DNA of 64,000 nucleotides, taken from the NCBI GenBank assembly GCA_947493255.1, contig CANLQK010000008.1:1-64000 (forward strand), written 5' to 3'. Source of the stretch: an uncultured Paracoccaceae bacterium (GTDB lineage Bacteria; Pseudomonadota; Alphaproteobacteria; Rhodobacterales; Rhodobacteraceae). Position 1 is the stretch's first letter. Each line of letters begins with the position of its first letter. The notes below the pieces were generated by a model that worked only from the letters and a program-made list of their open reading frames with translations, did not search any database and was not told the DNA's origin. This document shows, piece by piece, positions 1 to 7,241 of this stretch. The translations under genes and the position numbers were made by a program.

Positions 1-168
1 GTTGAAGTCCAAGACGTGGATACTGGCCCCGCACTGCAGGCCGCGATCGACAGCAAACAGGGCACCGTGATGGTCGTAAAATGCGACAGCGGTAACGCCA
101 AAATGCCCGTCATAACAATGGACCCCGTCATCATCAAAGACAGGTTCATGAAAGCAGTGGACAGTTAA
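1..168 (+). CDS. C-terminal fragment of an unidentified protein
   Basis: Frame 1 is open from the first base to a TAA at 166-168 and encodes the last 55 residues of a protein whose start lies outside the window. The fragment contains a stretch like LQAAIDSKQGTVMVVKC. Its rhythm recalls the extreme C-terminus of thiamine-pyrophosphate enzymes of the acetolactate synthase type, but too little is present to assign a family. A strong hairpin with a T-tract follows the stop at 197-225, which supports this being a real gene end. Function is left open. Confidence 0.6.
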   Translation, partial: VEVQDVDTGPALQAAIDSKQGTVMVVKCDSGNAKMPVITMDPVIIKDRFMKAVDS

Positions 169-196
169 GCCACATATTATAGTGTAAACATTTCAA

Positions 197-225
197 AGGG
201 CTGCACGCGATCGTGCGGCCCTTTT
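197..225 (+). terminator. Rho-independent terminator
   Basis: The 11-bp stem AGGGCTGCACG / CGTGCGGCCCT (one G-T wobble) has a CGAT loop and runs into TTTT. It sits 28 bases after the stop of the partial gene and separates it from the EcfG-type promoter at 314-338. Confidence 0.85.
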
Positions 226-313
226 GGGTTAGTAGGCGATCCGTCAGAAACAGTCATTTATTCAACACCCTACGGGGAAAAATAAATCCACCACGTCAAA
301 TCAAAGAAAAACC

Positions 314-338
314 GGAACCATTAGAGCCGTGGATCGTT
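314..338 (+). promoter_or_regulatory. EcfG-type (general stress response) promoter
   Basis: GGAAC at 314-318 is separated by exactly 16 bases from CGTT at 335-338. This matches the alphaproteobacterial EcfG promoter consensus GGAAC-N16/17-CGTT. The spacing equals that of the two promoters found between nepR and phyR in this window. The expected transcript start near 345 lies about 28 bases before the ATG of the small gene at 373. Confidence 0.75.
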
Positions 339-372
339 TTATAGACGAACCGACAAGCAAATGGAGTCAGAC

Positions 373-534
373 ATGACCACTGATATTTTCATTGCAGGCT
401 TGATCGGAATGACACTGATTGCCTTTGCGATTGCTGTACTTTCTTACTTGTACGGCCCTTGTGAAAATCAGGATCATGATGTTGTTGAGCCTTCGAGCCT
501 GCCAAATTCTAAACGTCTTACGAAAAAGGCGTAA
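373..534 (+). CDS. Small single-pass membrane protein, putative GSR target
   Basis: A 53-residue protein with a short N-terminus, one hydrophobic helix (about residues 5-27) and a polar, charged tail ending in KRLTKKA. The ATG at 373 has GGAG seven bases upstream. An in-frame ATG at 361 is less likely because it would contain that ribosome binding site. The gene follows an EcfG-type promoter and precedes a hairpin at 542-565, so it looks like a complete monocistronic unit beside the GSR locus. No family is recognised. Small membrane proteins of this kind are frequent GSR regulon members in alphaproteobacteria, but the role here is inference. Confidence 0.65.
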   Translation: MTTDIFIAGLIGMTLIAFAIAVLSYLYGPCENQDHDVVEPSSLPNSKRLTKKA

Positions 535-541
535 CGTTTGA

Positions 542-565
542 AACGCCCGGCAATCGCTGGGCGTT
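542..565. terminator. Shared convergent terminator hairpin
   Basis: AACGCCC pairs with GGGCGTT, and an inner GGC/GCT extension (one G-T wobble) leaves a tight AATC loop. It lies between the stop of the small membrane protein gene and the stop of the minus-strand kinase, so it may serve both. T-tracts on both sides are short. Confidence 0.6.
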
Positions 566-577
566 CTCTATTGGAGA

Positions 578-2326
578 TTAGTAGTCTGGAGTTTCCGCCT
601 TAAAGCTCTCTACATCGAACGACACTTGAATGTGGTATTGTTCTTCGGTCTCTTCGACGTGCATTGTACCGTTCAGCTGTGCCACGAATGCGCGGATCAA
701 CTGCTTACCCAATCCTGTAGAGTTGGACTTAACCCCGTCGGGATCGTAATACGCGCCACAACATGTGTTCTGCACATTTAGTGTGGCATGTGTTGCATCG
801 GTCAATTTCAAAGAAATCGACATGGTTGGTGCATCTCCACCTACGTACTTCATTCCATTCGTCAGGGCTTCAGAGACTAGCATGGTCAGCGGTACGGCCT
901 GATCCGGAAAAATGATCACAGGCTCAAGATCCATGTGAATGTCGACGCCGTTACCGTTTGCGGAACCGATTGCGCTGCTTTGTTGAACGAGTTGTTCGAT
1001 CAAGGCTGCGGCGTTTACTTCGGTTAGGTTTTCCGCCTGATACAGCGTCCTGTGTACGCCAGACAGACCAAGGATGCGATCCTGTACCTGTGTCAACGCG
1101 CGCTTAGTTTCTGGCTCATGCGATTTACGGATTTGCATGTTCATTATTGATGAAATGATCTGCAGGTTGTTCTTTACGCGATGGTGAACTTCCTTAAGCA
1201 AAATCGTCTTTTCACGTAGACGTTCTTCTTGCATGGCTTCGTCACGGACGATGTCGTTCGCCATTGTGCTGAACACATTCTGAAGTTCTGATATTTCAGC
1301 AAGCTCGTCCCAACGTTCGTTTGTTCCGGCGGGTGCGGGCATTTTACGGGTCGCTGCAAAATCTTGCATTGCCGTGTTCAAAAGCTTGATGCGTTGAACG
1401 ACAAAACGGTCGATGATGAACCACGCCACAAATAGGCTCGCCAGCCACATTAAAAACGGCAGTAAAGTACTGATAAAACGTGATACTGACCCGCCATTGG
1501 TAGATGCATCTGCGCGCCAAGACCCGAGGGCATAGGCGACGTCGGGGACTATAGGGATCACTGCATAAACAAGCTCTTTTCCGGATCTGCTTTCAGCCGT
1601 GATTGTCTGAGCTTGATCGCCGACCGCAAGGTCAACAAGATCAATGTCGGCCGGTAGCAATGCTTGTGCAAGTTGGGGGTTGTTCTCGGTGGTTAGAATG
1701 TCACCCGTCGAACTGAACGTGATGAGGGTGACTGGCTCAGCTTCAGCATCGTGGTCAGACACGTCTGAAATCGCTCTCACGGGGAGGGATATGGCCACAA
1801 AACCTTCAACAGTGCCGTTTACGGTATAAGGCTGTTCGAACAATACGACGGGCTCTTCAGCGCCATTCGATTCGTCCCGAACTTCTAAGATACGGCGCGG
1901 ATTCTCAACTAGGTCTTCGAACATCTCATGGCCCGAGAAATCCATCTCATGGGCTTCTGATGAACACTGGCTCACCCCGTCAAGATCGACAAAACCAACG
2001 AATGTGAACTGCGACCGTTCGTTAACAAACCGTCCTAATGCCTCGCTGCAAGCAGCCGGATCTTCAAGCATAAAGCCTATGGTTGCATCAATGGCGCGCG
2101 CTGCACCAAAGATGCGTTGTATAGCAAATTTTTCGGTCGAGGCGGCCTGTTCTGTCAGCGCCAGCAAGGTCAGTTCCGACCGTTTTTCGATTTCGGCGTT
2201 TAGGCGTTGGTTCTGGACCATGCCGATAATGCCCAGCGGTACCAGCGCAAGGGTCAAGAACATCAAAACGCGGGCCGTAAGCCGCTGATGACGCGGGCAC
2301 TCTTTCATTCCGGAACAGTCGTTCAT
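578..2326 (-). CDS. Membrane sensor histidine kinase of the HisKA_2/HWE type, GSR-associated
   Basis: A 582-residue sensor kinase. An N-terminal membrane helix (about 20-38) and a second at about 285-307 enclose a periplasmic domain of roughly 245 residues. A HAMP-like linker follows, then the phosphoacceptor motif EVHHRVKNNLQ near residue 381, characteristic of HisKA_2/HWE kinases rather than classical HisKA. The ATPase part shows an N box (SEALTNGMKYV) and a G box (STGLGKQL). Its ATG overlaps the stop of the sigma gene (TAATG), so it is the third gene of nepR-ecfG-kinase. In known GSR systems such kinases phosphorylate PhyR; the signal sensed here cannot be read from the sequence. Two internal ATGs exist, but the overlapping start is preferred. 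Confidence 0.9.
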   Translation of the reverse strand: MNDCSGMKECPRHQRLTARVLMFLTLALVPLGIIGMVQNQRLNAEIEKRSELTLLALTEQAASTEKFAIQRIFGAARAIDATIGFMLEDPAACSEALGRFVNERSQFTFVGFVDLDGVSQCSSEAHEMDFSGHEMFEDLVENPRRILEVRDESNGAEEPVVLFEQPYTVNGTVEGFVAISLPVRAISDVSDHDAEAEPVTLITFSSTGDILTTENNPQLAQALLPADIDLVDLAVGDQAQTITAESRSGKELVYAVIPIVPDVAYALGSWRADASTNGGSVSRFISTLLPFLMWLASLFVAWFIIDRFVVQRIKLLNTAMQDFAATRKMPAPAGTNERWDELAEISELQNVFSTMANDIVRDEAMQEERLREKTILLKEVHHRVKNNLQIISSIMNMQIRKSHEPETKRALTQVQDRILGLSGVHRTLYQAENLTEVNAAALIEQLVQQSSAIGSANGNGVDIHMDLEPVIIFPDQAVPLTMLVSEALTNGMKYVGGDAPTMSISLKLTDATHATLNVQNTCCGAYYDPDGVKSNSTGLGKQLIRAFVAQLNGTMHVEETEEQYHIQVSFDVESFKAETPDY

Positions 2327-2886
2327 TATCGTAAAGCGCCGTTTCCGCGCGATGTTACAACGGACATTGTGGCGCTGTCTGTCAATTCCATCGCTTCGTC
2401 AGCATTCAATCCCATTAATTCAGCCAGCTGTTTGCGCCCACGGTTAACGCGACTTTTCATTGTTCCCACCGCAACGTCACAGGTTTCGGCAGCTTCGTCG
2501 TACGAGAAACCGGATGCTCCAACAAGAATGAGCGCTTCGCGTTGTTCGTCTGGGAGCTGCACAAAAGCCCGTTGAAAGTCAGCCATCTGCAAACGGCCGT
2601 CATGATCGGGTTTCTGCGACAGGCTTTCTGTAAATACACCGTCAACATCGGCGACTTCGCGATTGGCTTTTCGGCGATTGGAATAATAGGTGTTGCGCAG
2701 GATCGTGAACAACCATGCCCGCAGGTTTGTGCCCGCTTCGAATTTGTCAATTTTGGTCCAGGCTTTGACCAATGTGTCTTGCACCATATCATCTGCCACA
2801 GCCGAGTTGCGGGTCAGTGACATTGCGAAAGCGCGCATGGCGGGCAAATGCTCCACCAATTGGTCTCTTGGGTCTGCGTTGCTCAT
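2326..2886 (-). CDS. ecfG: EcfG-type RNA polymerase sigma factor
   Basis: A 186-residue ECF sigma factor with a sigma-2 region (FAMSLTRNSAVADDMVQDT, then GTNLRAWLFTILRN) and a sigma-4 helix-turn-helix (SYDEAAETCDVAVGTMKSR). Position directly after nepR and divergent from phyR identifies it as the general stress sigma factor. In the family, NepR holds the sigma factor until phosphorylated PhyR captures NepR. Start and stop codons overlap nepR upstream (TAATG) and the kinase downstream (TAATG), implying coupled translation. The locus should be autoregulated through the promoter at 3105-3129. The identification rests on context as well as sequence. Confidence 0.93.
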   Translation of the reverse strand: MSNADPRDQLVEHLPAMRAFAMSLTRNSAVADDMVQDTLVKAWTKIDKFEAGTNLRAWLFTILRNTYYSNRRKANREVADVDGVFTESLSQKPDHDGRLQMADFQRAFVQLPDEQREALILVGASGFSYDEAAETCDVAVGTMKSRVNRGRKQLAELMGLNADEAMELTDSATMSVVTSRGNGALR

Positions 2887-3053
2887 TACTTTTCTCCGCC
2901 AGATTGATCTTCGGCGTCGTCTTGGGCTTTGAGCTGTGCGAGCAAGTCCTTAAAGCGATCAGGCACGTCTTGCGAAAGCATGTCGTCGTAAACACGCTTC
3001 AAATTTTCGTCAATCGTATCGCCGCCTGTTTGCTTCTTGGAGTCGTTCGCCAT
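2886..3053 (-). CDS. nepR: Anti-sigma factor NepR
   Basis: A 55-residue acidic protein with the NepR core IDENLKRVYDDMLSQDVPD followed by RFKDLL. NepR binds and inactivates EcfG-type sigma factors and is released when PhyR~P binds it through its sigma-like domain. The ATG at 3053 is chosen because it gives a typical NepR N-terminus and has AAGG upstream. An in-frame ATG at 3080 would add nine residues but lacks a ribosome binding site. The stop overlaps the ecfG start. Confidence 0.88.
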   Translation of the reverse strand: MANDSKKQTGGDTIDENLKRVYDDMLSQDVPDRFKDLLAQLKAQDDAEDQSGGEK

Positions 3054-3097
3054 ATCTGAGTAGAACCTTTGCAAAAGCATAATTTTGTATTTCGTTG

Positions 3098-3122
3098 GGA
3101 ACTAAACTCGCCATAATGCGTT
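3098..3122 (+). promoter_or_regulatory. EcfG-type promoter of phyR
   Basis: GGAAC at 3098-3102, a 16-base spacer, and CGTT at 3119-3122, an exact consensus match. The expected start near 3129 is about 28 bases before the phyR ATG, so phyR is predicted to be activated by the sigma factor it liberates. Confidence 0.85.
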
Positions 3123-3129
3123 TGGTTCC
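3105..3129 (-). promoter_or_regulatory. EcfG-type promoter of nepR-ecfG-kinase
   Basis: On the minus strand GGAAC (bases 3129-3125) is followed after 16 bases by AGTT (3108-3105), three of four matches to CGTT. The elements interleave with those of the phyR promoter: each promoter has one element inside the other's spacer. Polymerase probably cannot occupy both at once. Confidence 0.6.
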
Positions 3130-3156
3130 ATAAAAATAATCAAGGACGGCAAATAA

Positions 3157-3960
3157 ATGGCAAATTTTGAAGATTTCACCGCTGGCGTTGGCGCCGCACT
3201 GCCGTACCTTCGTCGGTACGGGCGTGCATTGACCGGCGACCAAACCACTGGTGACAAGTACGCAGCGGCAGCATTAGAGGCTCTGTTGACGGACCGTCAA
3301 ATTGCCATGGAATCAAGTAGTGTTAAGGTTGGTTTATTTAAGGTTTTCCATACCTTATGGAAAAGTTCCGGCTCTCCGATTGATGACCACGAAACAGGTC
3401 TGCGCGCGCAAGCGCAAAAGCACTTGGCGCGACTAACCGAGAACACACGCGAAGCATTATTGCTGTCCACTATTGAGAGCTTTAATCTGGACGAAGTGTC
3501 AGAAATTATGATGATCGATGGCGAAGAAGCCGCGCATTTGGTTAATGTTGCTCGCACCGAAATGGAAGATGCGATTTCGGGAAGCGTTATGATCATTGAA
3601 GACGAAGCCATTATCGCGATGGATCTGGAAGGCGTCGTTGCCGATATGGGCCACCGTGTTACAGGCATTGCACGCACCCGAACCGAAGCTGTCGCCTTGG
3701 CGAAGTCGGAAAAGCCCGACCTTATCCTGTCCGACATTCAGCTTGCCGATAATTCTTCTGGTATTGATGCTGTTCACGACATTCTGGCCGACTATGGTGA
3801 TTTGCCTGTTATCTTTATCACGGCATTCCCTGAACGGCTGCTGACAGGCGAGCGCCCGGAGCCAGCGTTCCTGATTTCGAAACCCTATTCAGAGGCCCAG
3901 GTGCGCTCTGCCGTAAGCCAAGCAATGTTCTTTTCGTCTACGAAGCACCTGAAAAACTAA
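3157..3960 (+). CDS. phyR: GSR response regulator PhyR (sigma-like domain plus receiver)
   Basis: A 267-residue protein with an N-terminal EcfG-like domain (about 1-135) that mimics sigma regions 2 and 4, and a C-terminal receiver domain (about 140-260). The receiver has an acidic pocket (IIEDE), the phosphoacceptor aspartate in LILSDIQL, a Thr in FITAFPE and a Lys in ISKPY. In the family, phosphorylation opens the protein so its sigma-like part binds NepR (partner switching). It is divergent from nepR, behind an exact EcfG promoter, with AAGGA upstream of the ATG, and ends in a strong terminator. Confidence 0.96.
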   Translation: MANFEDFTAGVGAALPYLRRYGRALTGDQTTGDKYAAAALEALLTDRQIAMESSSVKVGLFKVFHTLWKSSGSPIDDHETGLRAQAQKHLARLTENTREALLLSTIESFNLDEVSEIMMIDGEEAAHLVNVARTEMEDAISGSVMIIEDEAIIAMDLEGVVADMGHRVTGIARTRTEAVALAKSEKPDLILSDIQLADNSSGIDAVHDILADYGDLPVIFITAFPERLLTGERPEPAFLISKPYSEAQVRSAVSQAMFFSSTKHLKN

Positions 3961-3985
3961 GCAATTATATAACCGTGTTTGTTTC

Positions 3986-4016
3986 AAAAGCCTTGCCCCA
4001 AACCGGCAAGGCTTTT
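3986..4016 (+). terminator. Rho-independent terminator of phyR
   Basis: The 12-bp perfect stem AAAAGCCTTGCC / GGCAAGGCTTTT has a seven-base loop and begins 26 bases after the phyR stop. Confidence 0.9.
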
Positions 4017-4083
4017 GTCGTTTGGAAACCGGATGTTTTGATGGCAGAACGCGGTTACGCAGCAATTAATACTGAAAGAGACA

Positions 4084-4980
4084 ATGGAAACCATCGAAAC
4101 GCTCGCCGCTGAAACCACGGGGTGGTTCTCAACCTTGTTGGATCTGGAAATATACAATGGTCAGTCTTTGTCCGACTATCTGTCGTTGGATGTCTTGCTG
4201 TCGGTCGGTGGGTCCATTTTGGGTGCCGTTACCCTTCTTATCGTCGGGTTTTTCCTAGCGGGGTTTCTGGGGCGGCGGATCCGTAGGTTGGGGCTTGCGC
4301 ATGCCCATTTAGACGACACGCTTTTTATCTTTATGGGCAATATTGTGCGCTACATCGTGTTGGCCTTTACGGTGCTGGTTGTGCTGAACACATTTGGCGT
4401 TCAAACCACATCGATCGTGGCCATAATGGGTGCCGCCAGTTTGGCCATTGGTTTGGCATTGCAGGGCACTTTGTCCAACGTTGCGGCCGGTGTGATGATC
4501 ATCTTTTTTCGCCCGCTTAAGTTGGGGGATTTCGTGCAAGTAAACGGCGTAAGCGGCACGGTCAAAGACATCACGCTGAATTACACGGTCATCGCCGACA
4601 TGGGGAACGTCAAAGTGGTGGTGCCAAACGCCAACGTTTGGGGCAACACGATCCACAATTACTCTGTCTACAAAACGCGCCGCGCGGAATGGGAGTTTGG
4701 CGTGGGCTATGGCGTCAATCTTGCTCAAGCTGAGCAGGTGATCCGCGACACGATCATGGCTGACGCTCGGTCGATGACAGATCCAGAACCCTTCATTCAG
4801 GTCAACAATTTGGGCGCCAGCAGTGTTGATTTTTTGGTGCGGGTTTGGTGCGCGTCCAGCGATTATTTTCAATATCAGGCCGACATGAAACGCAAAGTCA
4901 AAGAGGCGCTAGATGCTGCGGACATCAACATCCCGTTTCCAACACGTACACTCGTTTCAGAGAGTGCGGCTGATACCTGA
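4084..4980 (+). CDS. Small-conductance mechanosensitive channel, MscS family
   Basis: A 298-residue inner membrane protein with three hydrophobic helices at about 38-65, 80-105 and 108-140. The third is the Gly/Ala-rich pore helix typical of MscS (GAASLAIGLALQGTLSNVAAG in the protein region starting near residue 119). A beta domain follows with the hallmark LGDFVQVNGVSGTVKDI, then a mixed alpha/beta C-terminal domain. Length matches compact MscS homologues. These channels release solutes on hypo-osmotic shock. The gene stands alone between terminators; no EcfG promoter was found in front of it despite its closeness to the GSR genes. Confidence 0.93.
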   Translation: METIETLAAETTGWFSTLLDLEIYNGQSLSDYLSLDVLLSVGGSILGAVTLLIVGFFLAGFLGRRIRRLGLAHAHLDDTLFIFMGNIVRYIVLAFTVLVVLNTFGVQTTSIVAIMGAASLAIGLALQGTLSNVAAGVMIIFFRPLKLGDFVQVNGVSGTVKDITLNYTVIADMGNVKVVVPNANVWGNTIHNYSVYKTRRAEWEFGVGYGVNLAQAEQVIRDTIMADARSMTDPEPFIQVNNLGASSVDFLVRVWCASSDYFQYQADMKRKVKEALDAADINIPFPTRTLVSESAADT

Positions 4981-5001
4981 GTTATCAAACTATCAATAAA
5001 T

Positions 5002-5033
5002 AAAACGGCGGGCCAATGCGGACCCGCCGTTTT
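5002..5033. terminator. Bidirectional terminator between convergent genes
   Basis: The 11-bp stem AAAACGGCGGG / CCCGCCGTTTT with a ten-base loop has A and T runs on both sides. It can end both the MscS transcript and the minus-strand ribonucleotide reductase operon. Confidence 0.88.
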
Positions 5034-5036
5034 GCG

Positions 5037-5321
5037 TTAAGACCGACCTTCAGCGCGATCAACCAGAACCACAGGGGAAAATCTGTCGATCTCGTCGAAT
5101 TCGTCCGCATCGCGGACCCACACGGTTCCATCGATGTCATCGTAAATCGCGACAGGTGATCTGTCCGCCTCCAATACGCCATACCCAAGCAAACGATACC
5201 CGCCGCCTTTCTTATGACGGTGCGTTGGATGCCAAGGTGTTTGTCCAAATAGGGGCGCGGGGGCAGGGGGGGGCTTTGGGGCGTCAGCCGCCCCAACCAT
5301 CAATTTCTTTAGCCAACTCAT
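5037..5321 (-). CDS. DUF1653-like protein coupled to the ribonucleotide reductase
   Basis: A 94-residue soluble protein. The N-terminus MSWLKKLMVGA precedes a Pro/Ala-rich linker and a compact C-terminal part with HKKGGGYRLLGYGVLEAD and TVWVRDADEF, which resembles DUF1653 domains (KGG-Y-V-G ... VWVRP). The function of the family is not established. The ATG overlaps the TGA of the ribonucleotide reductase (ATGA), so translation is probably coupled. An in-frame ATG at 5369 lies inside the reductase gene and is unlikely. Confidence 0.75.
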   Translation of the reverse strand: MSWLKKLMVGAADAPKPPPAPAPLFGQTPWHPTHRHKKGGGYRLLGYGVLEADRSPVAIYDDIDGTVWVRDADEFDEIDRFSPVVLVDRAEGRS

Positions 5322-7042
5322 GTAGATAATATCGATCCTGTGACAGCATTGGGTCGGTAAGTCGTACACCCTTTGCAGCCCGCGTCATAGGCGTTGCGAT
5401 AAATGTCCTTAAAGTCCTCGAACGCAATGTCCTCAGGGCAGTTCACAGTCTTTGAAATCCCGCTGTCCACCCATTTTTGCGCAGCGGCCTGCATCGCGAC
5501 ATGGTCGTCTGGCGTCAAATCCGCAACCGTTACAAAGCTGTCTGGAAGAGGTGCATCGGCCCCAAACAGTTGGCTGAATTTCCAAACGGCATAGTCCATC
5601 ACACGCTCCGTGGTTTTGGTGCCGTCTGGCGTCGTGATCAATCGATCGAACGACGTTGAAAACATGGGTTCAATCCCGGATGATACATTGCCTGCGAACA
5701 TCGAGATTGTGCCAGTTGGCGCAACCGATGTCAGGGTCGCATTTCGCAAACCATAGGCCGCTATGTCTGCCCGCACATCCTCATCCAAGGACTGGATAGC
5801 TGGAACAGCCAGATGCACGTTTGGGTCATAGGCTTTGAACGGCCCACGTTCCTTGGCCAGCATCGCAGACGCTTGGTAGGCTGCGTTCTGAATTGTTTGC
5901 ATCCAACTGCTCAACAAGAACACAGCCTTTGGCGACCCATATCGTGCGCCGAGCATCGCAATTGCATCGGCAACGCCCGTTACGCCAATCCCGATCCGCC
6001 GCTGTGTCTGAGCCATCTCAGCCTGCTCTGGCAGTGCAAACTTTGAAACGTCCAACACGTTATCAAGCAAACGTACCGCTGTCGCCGTCAATGACCGAAG
6101 TTGTGCTACATCCAGGCGTGCTTGCCCGGTGAAAGGTGCGTCGACCAGTTGTGCAAGATTGATCGACGTGAGCGGACAGGTTCCAAACGGGGGGAGGGGC
6201 TGTTCAGCACACGAATTGGTTGAGTTAATCGTTTCAATATGACGCAGCGGGTTCGCGTCGTTAATCCGGTCAATGAACAAGACCCCGGGCTCTGCCGCTG
6301 CATAGGTTTGCTTCATGATCGCGTTCCAAAGATCGCGTGCACGCAGGCGGCGCATCTGTTTGCCTTGCCAGTGCAAAGTCCAGGCGCGGTCCTGTTCGAC
6401 CGCCTCCATGAACTCGTCTGTGACCATGACCGACAAGTTGAAATTGCGTAGGCGTGAGCGGTCGGACTTAACCATCACAAACGCTTCGATGTCGGGGTGA
6501 TCACACCGCATGGTCGCCATCATGGCGCCACGGCCCATCCCTTTTACCAGCATCTTGCATGCTGAATCGAAAATATCCATCGCAGCCAGTGGCCCAGCCG
6601 CTGGGCAATCCAACCCGTTCACTACCGTGCCCGATGGCCGCAACGTGGAAAAGTCGAACCCAATACCCCCGCCCATCTGCATGGTCAGTGCGGCCTCTTT
6701 AAGCGTATCCATAATGCCCGCGACACTGTCCGGAATCGTCCGCATGACAAAAGTATTGGACAACGTGACATTGCGTGCGGTGCCACAACCCGCAAGTATA
6801 CGCCCTGCTGGCAGCAATTTGAAACCTGTCATGGCGTGATGAAATTCGGCTTCAACATCGGCTTTGCGCGCATCAGTTTCGCAAGATGCCAAACCGGCTG
6901 CAACACGGCGCAACGTGTCATCTAGTGTCTTATCAATTTTCTTATCGTTGGACTTGTATTGGTATTTTGCCGCCCAAATTTGCTCCGCTATAAGTTGTGA
7001 AAATGCTTGTGCTGGCAGTGCCAAGCTGTTTGTCGTTTTCAT
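5318..7042 (-). CDS. Short class II (adenosylcobalamin-dependent) ribonucleotide reductase
   Basis: A 574-residue reductase that makes deoxyribonucleotides using adenosylcobalamin as radical source. Motifs include LLPAGRILAGCGT near the N-terminus, the N-x-C-x-E active-site loop in NSTNSCAEQPLPPFGTC, a phosphate-binding stretch ATLTSVAPTGTIS, and the C-terminal redox pair CKGCTTYRPN. The protein ends only ten residues after that motif. Family members known to me of about 750 residues continue with a further C-terminal domain, and I see no such domain in this frame or the next gene. The ATG at 7042 has GGGTGGA upstream; an in-frame TTG at 7057 is less likely. Upstream lie CtrA-type motifs. No cobalamin riboswitch was seen. 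Confidence 0.88.
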   Translation of the reverse strand: MKTTNSLALPAQAFSQLIAEQIWAAKYQYKSNDKKIDKTLDDTLRRVAAGLASCETDARKADVEAEFHHAMTGFKLLPAGRILAGCGTARNVTLSNTFVMRTIPDSVAGIMDTLKEAALTMQMGGGIGFDFSTLRPSGTVVNGLDCPAAGPLAAMDIFDSACKMLVKGMGRGAMMATMRCDHPDIEAFVMVKSDRSRLRNFNLSVMVTDEFMEAVEQDRAWTLHWQGKQMRRLRARDLWNAIMKQTYAAAEPGVLFIDRINDANPLRHIETINSTNSCAEQPLPPFGTCPLTSINLAQLVDAPFTGQARLDVAQLRSLTATAVRLLDNVLDVSKFALPEQAEMAQTQRRIGIGVTGVADAIAMLGARYGSPKAVFLLSSWMQTIQNAAYQASAMLAKERGPFKAYDPNVHLAVPAIQSLDEDVRADIAAYGLRNATLTSVAPTGTISMFAGNVSSGIEPMFSTSFDRLITTPDGTKTTERVMDYAVWKFSQLFGADAPLPDSFVTVADLTPDDHVAMQAAAQKWVDSGISKTVNCPEDIAFEDFKDIYRNAYDAGCKGCTTYRPNAVTGSILST

Positions 7043-7070
7043 TGTATATCCACCCAAGATATTTAGTTTA

Positions 7071-7120
7071 TTAACTATTCTTTAACCGTCACGGTTAACA
7101 AAGAGTTAACAAAGAGTTAA
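7071..7120. promoter_or_regulatory. Cluster of CtrA-type TTAA-N7-TTAA motifs and an inverted repeat
   Basis: Three full TTAA-N7-TTAA motifs lie at 7071-7085, 7095-7109 and 7106-7120; the last two share a half-site. A perfect 8-bp inverted repeat TTAACCGT / ACGGTTAA with one central base spans 7082-7098. Five TTAA half-sites are spaced 11, 13, 11 and 11 bases apart, close to helical phasing. The cluster starts 29 bases upstream of the ribonucleotide reductase ATG, in promoter position, and is about 120 bases from the divergent glutathione transferase start. Confidence 0.6.
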
Positions 7121-7241
7121 CTTTGGACTCTATCTAAGATTGAATTTAATATTGGTTCATTTGGCGCTGCAAATGTTAGGGGCCTGTTAAGCGCACATGG
7201 TTAGATATCGCTGTGGGGGCGTTCAATTGGGCGATGAAACG

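Noticed and set aside
7094-7121. Three GTTAAC repeats considered as replication iterons
   Set aside because: Only three short copies, no replication initiator gene nearby, and the same bases fit CtrA-type motifs in a promoter region better.
7043-7241. Cobalamin riboswitch before the B12-dependent ribonucleotide reductase
   Set aside because: No B12-box-like sequence seen, and the leader is too short for the full aptamer.
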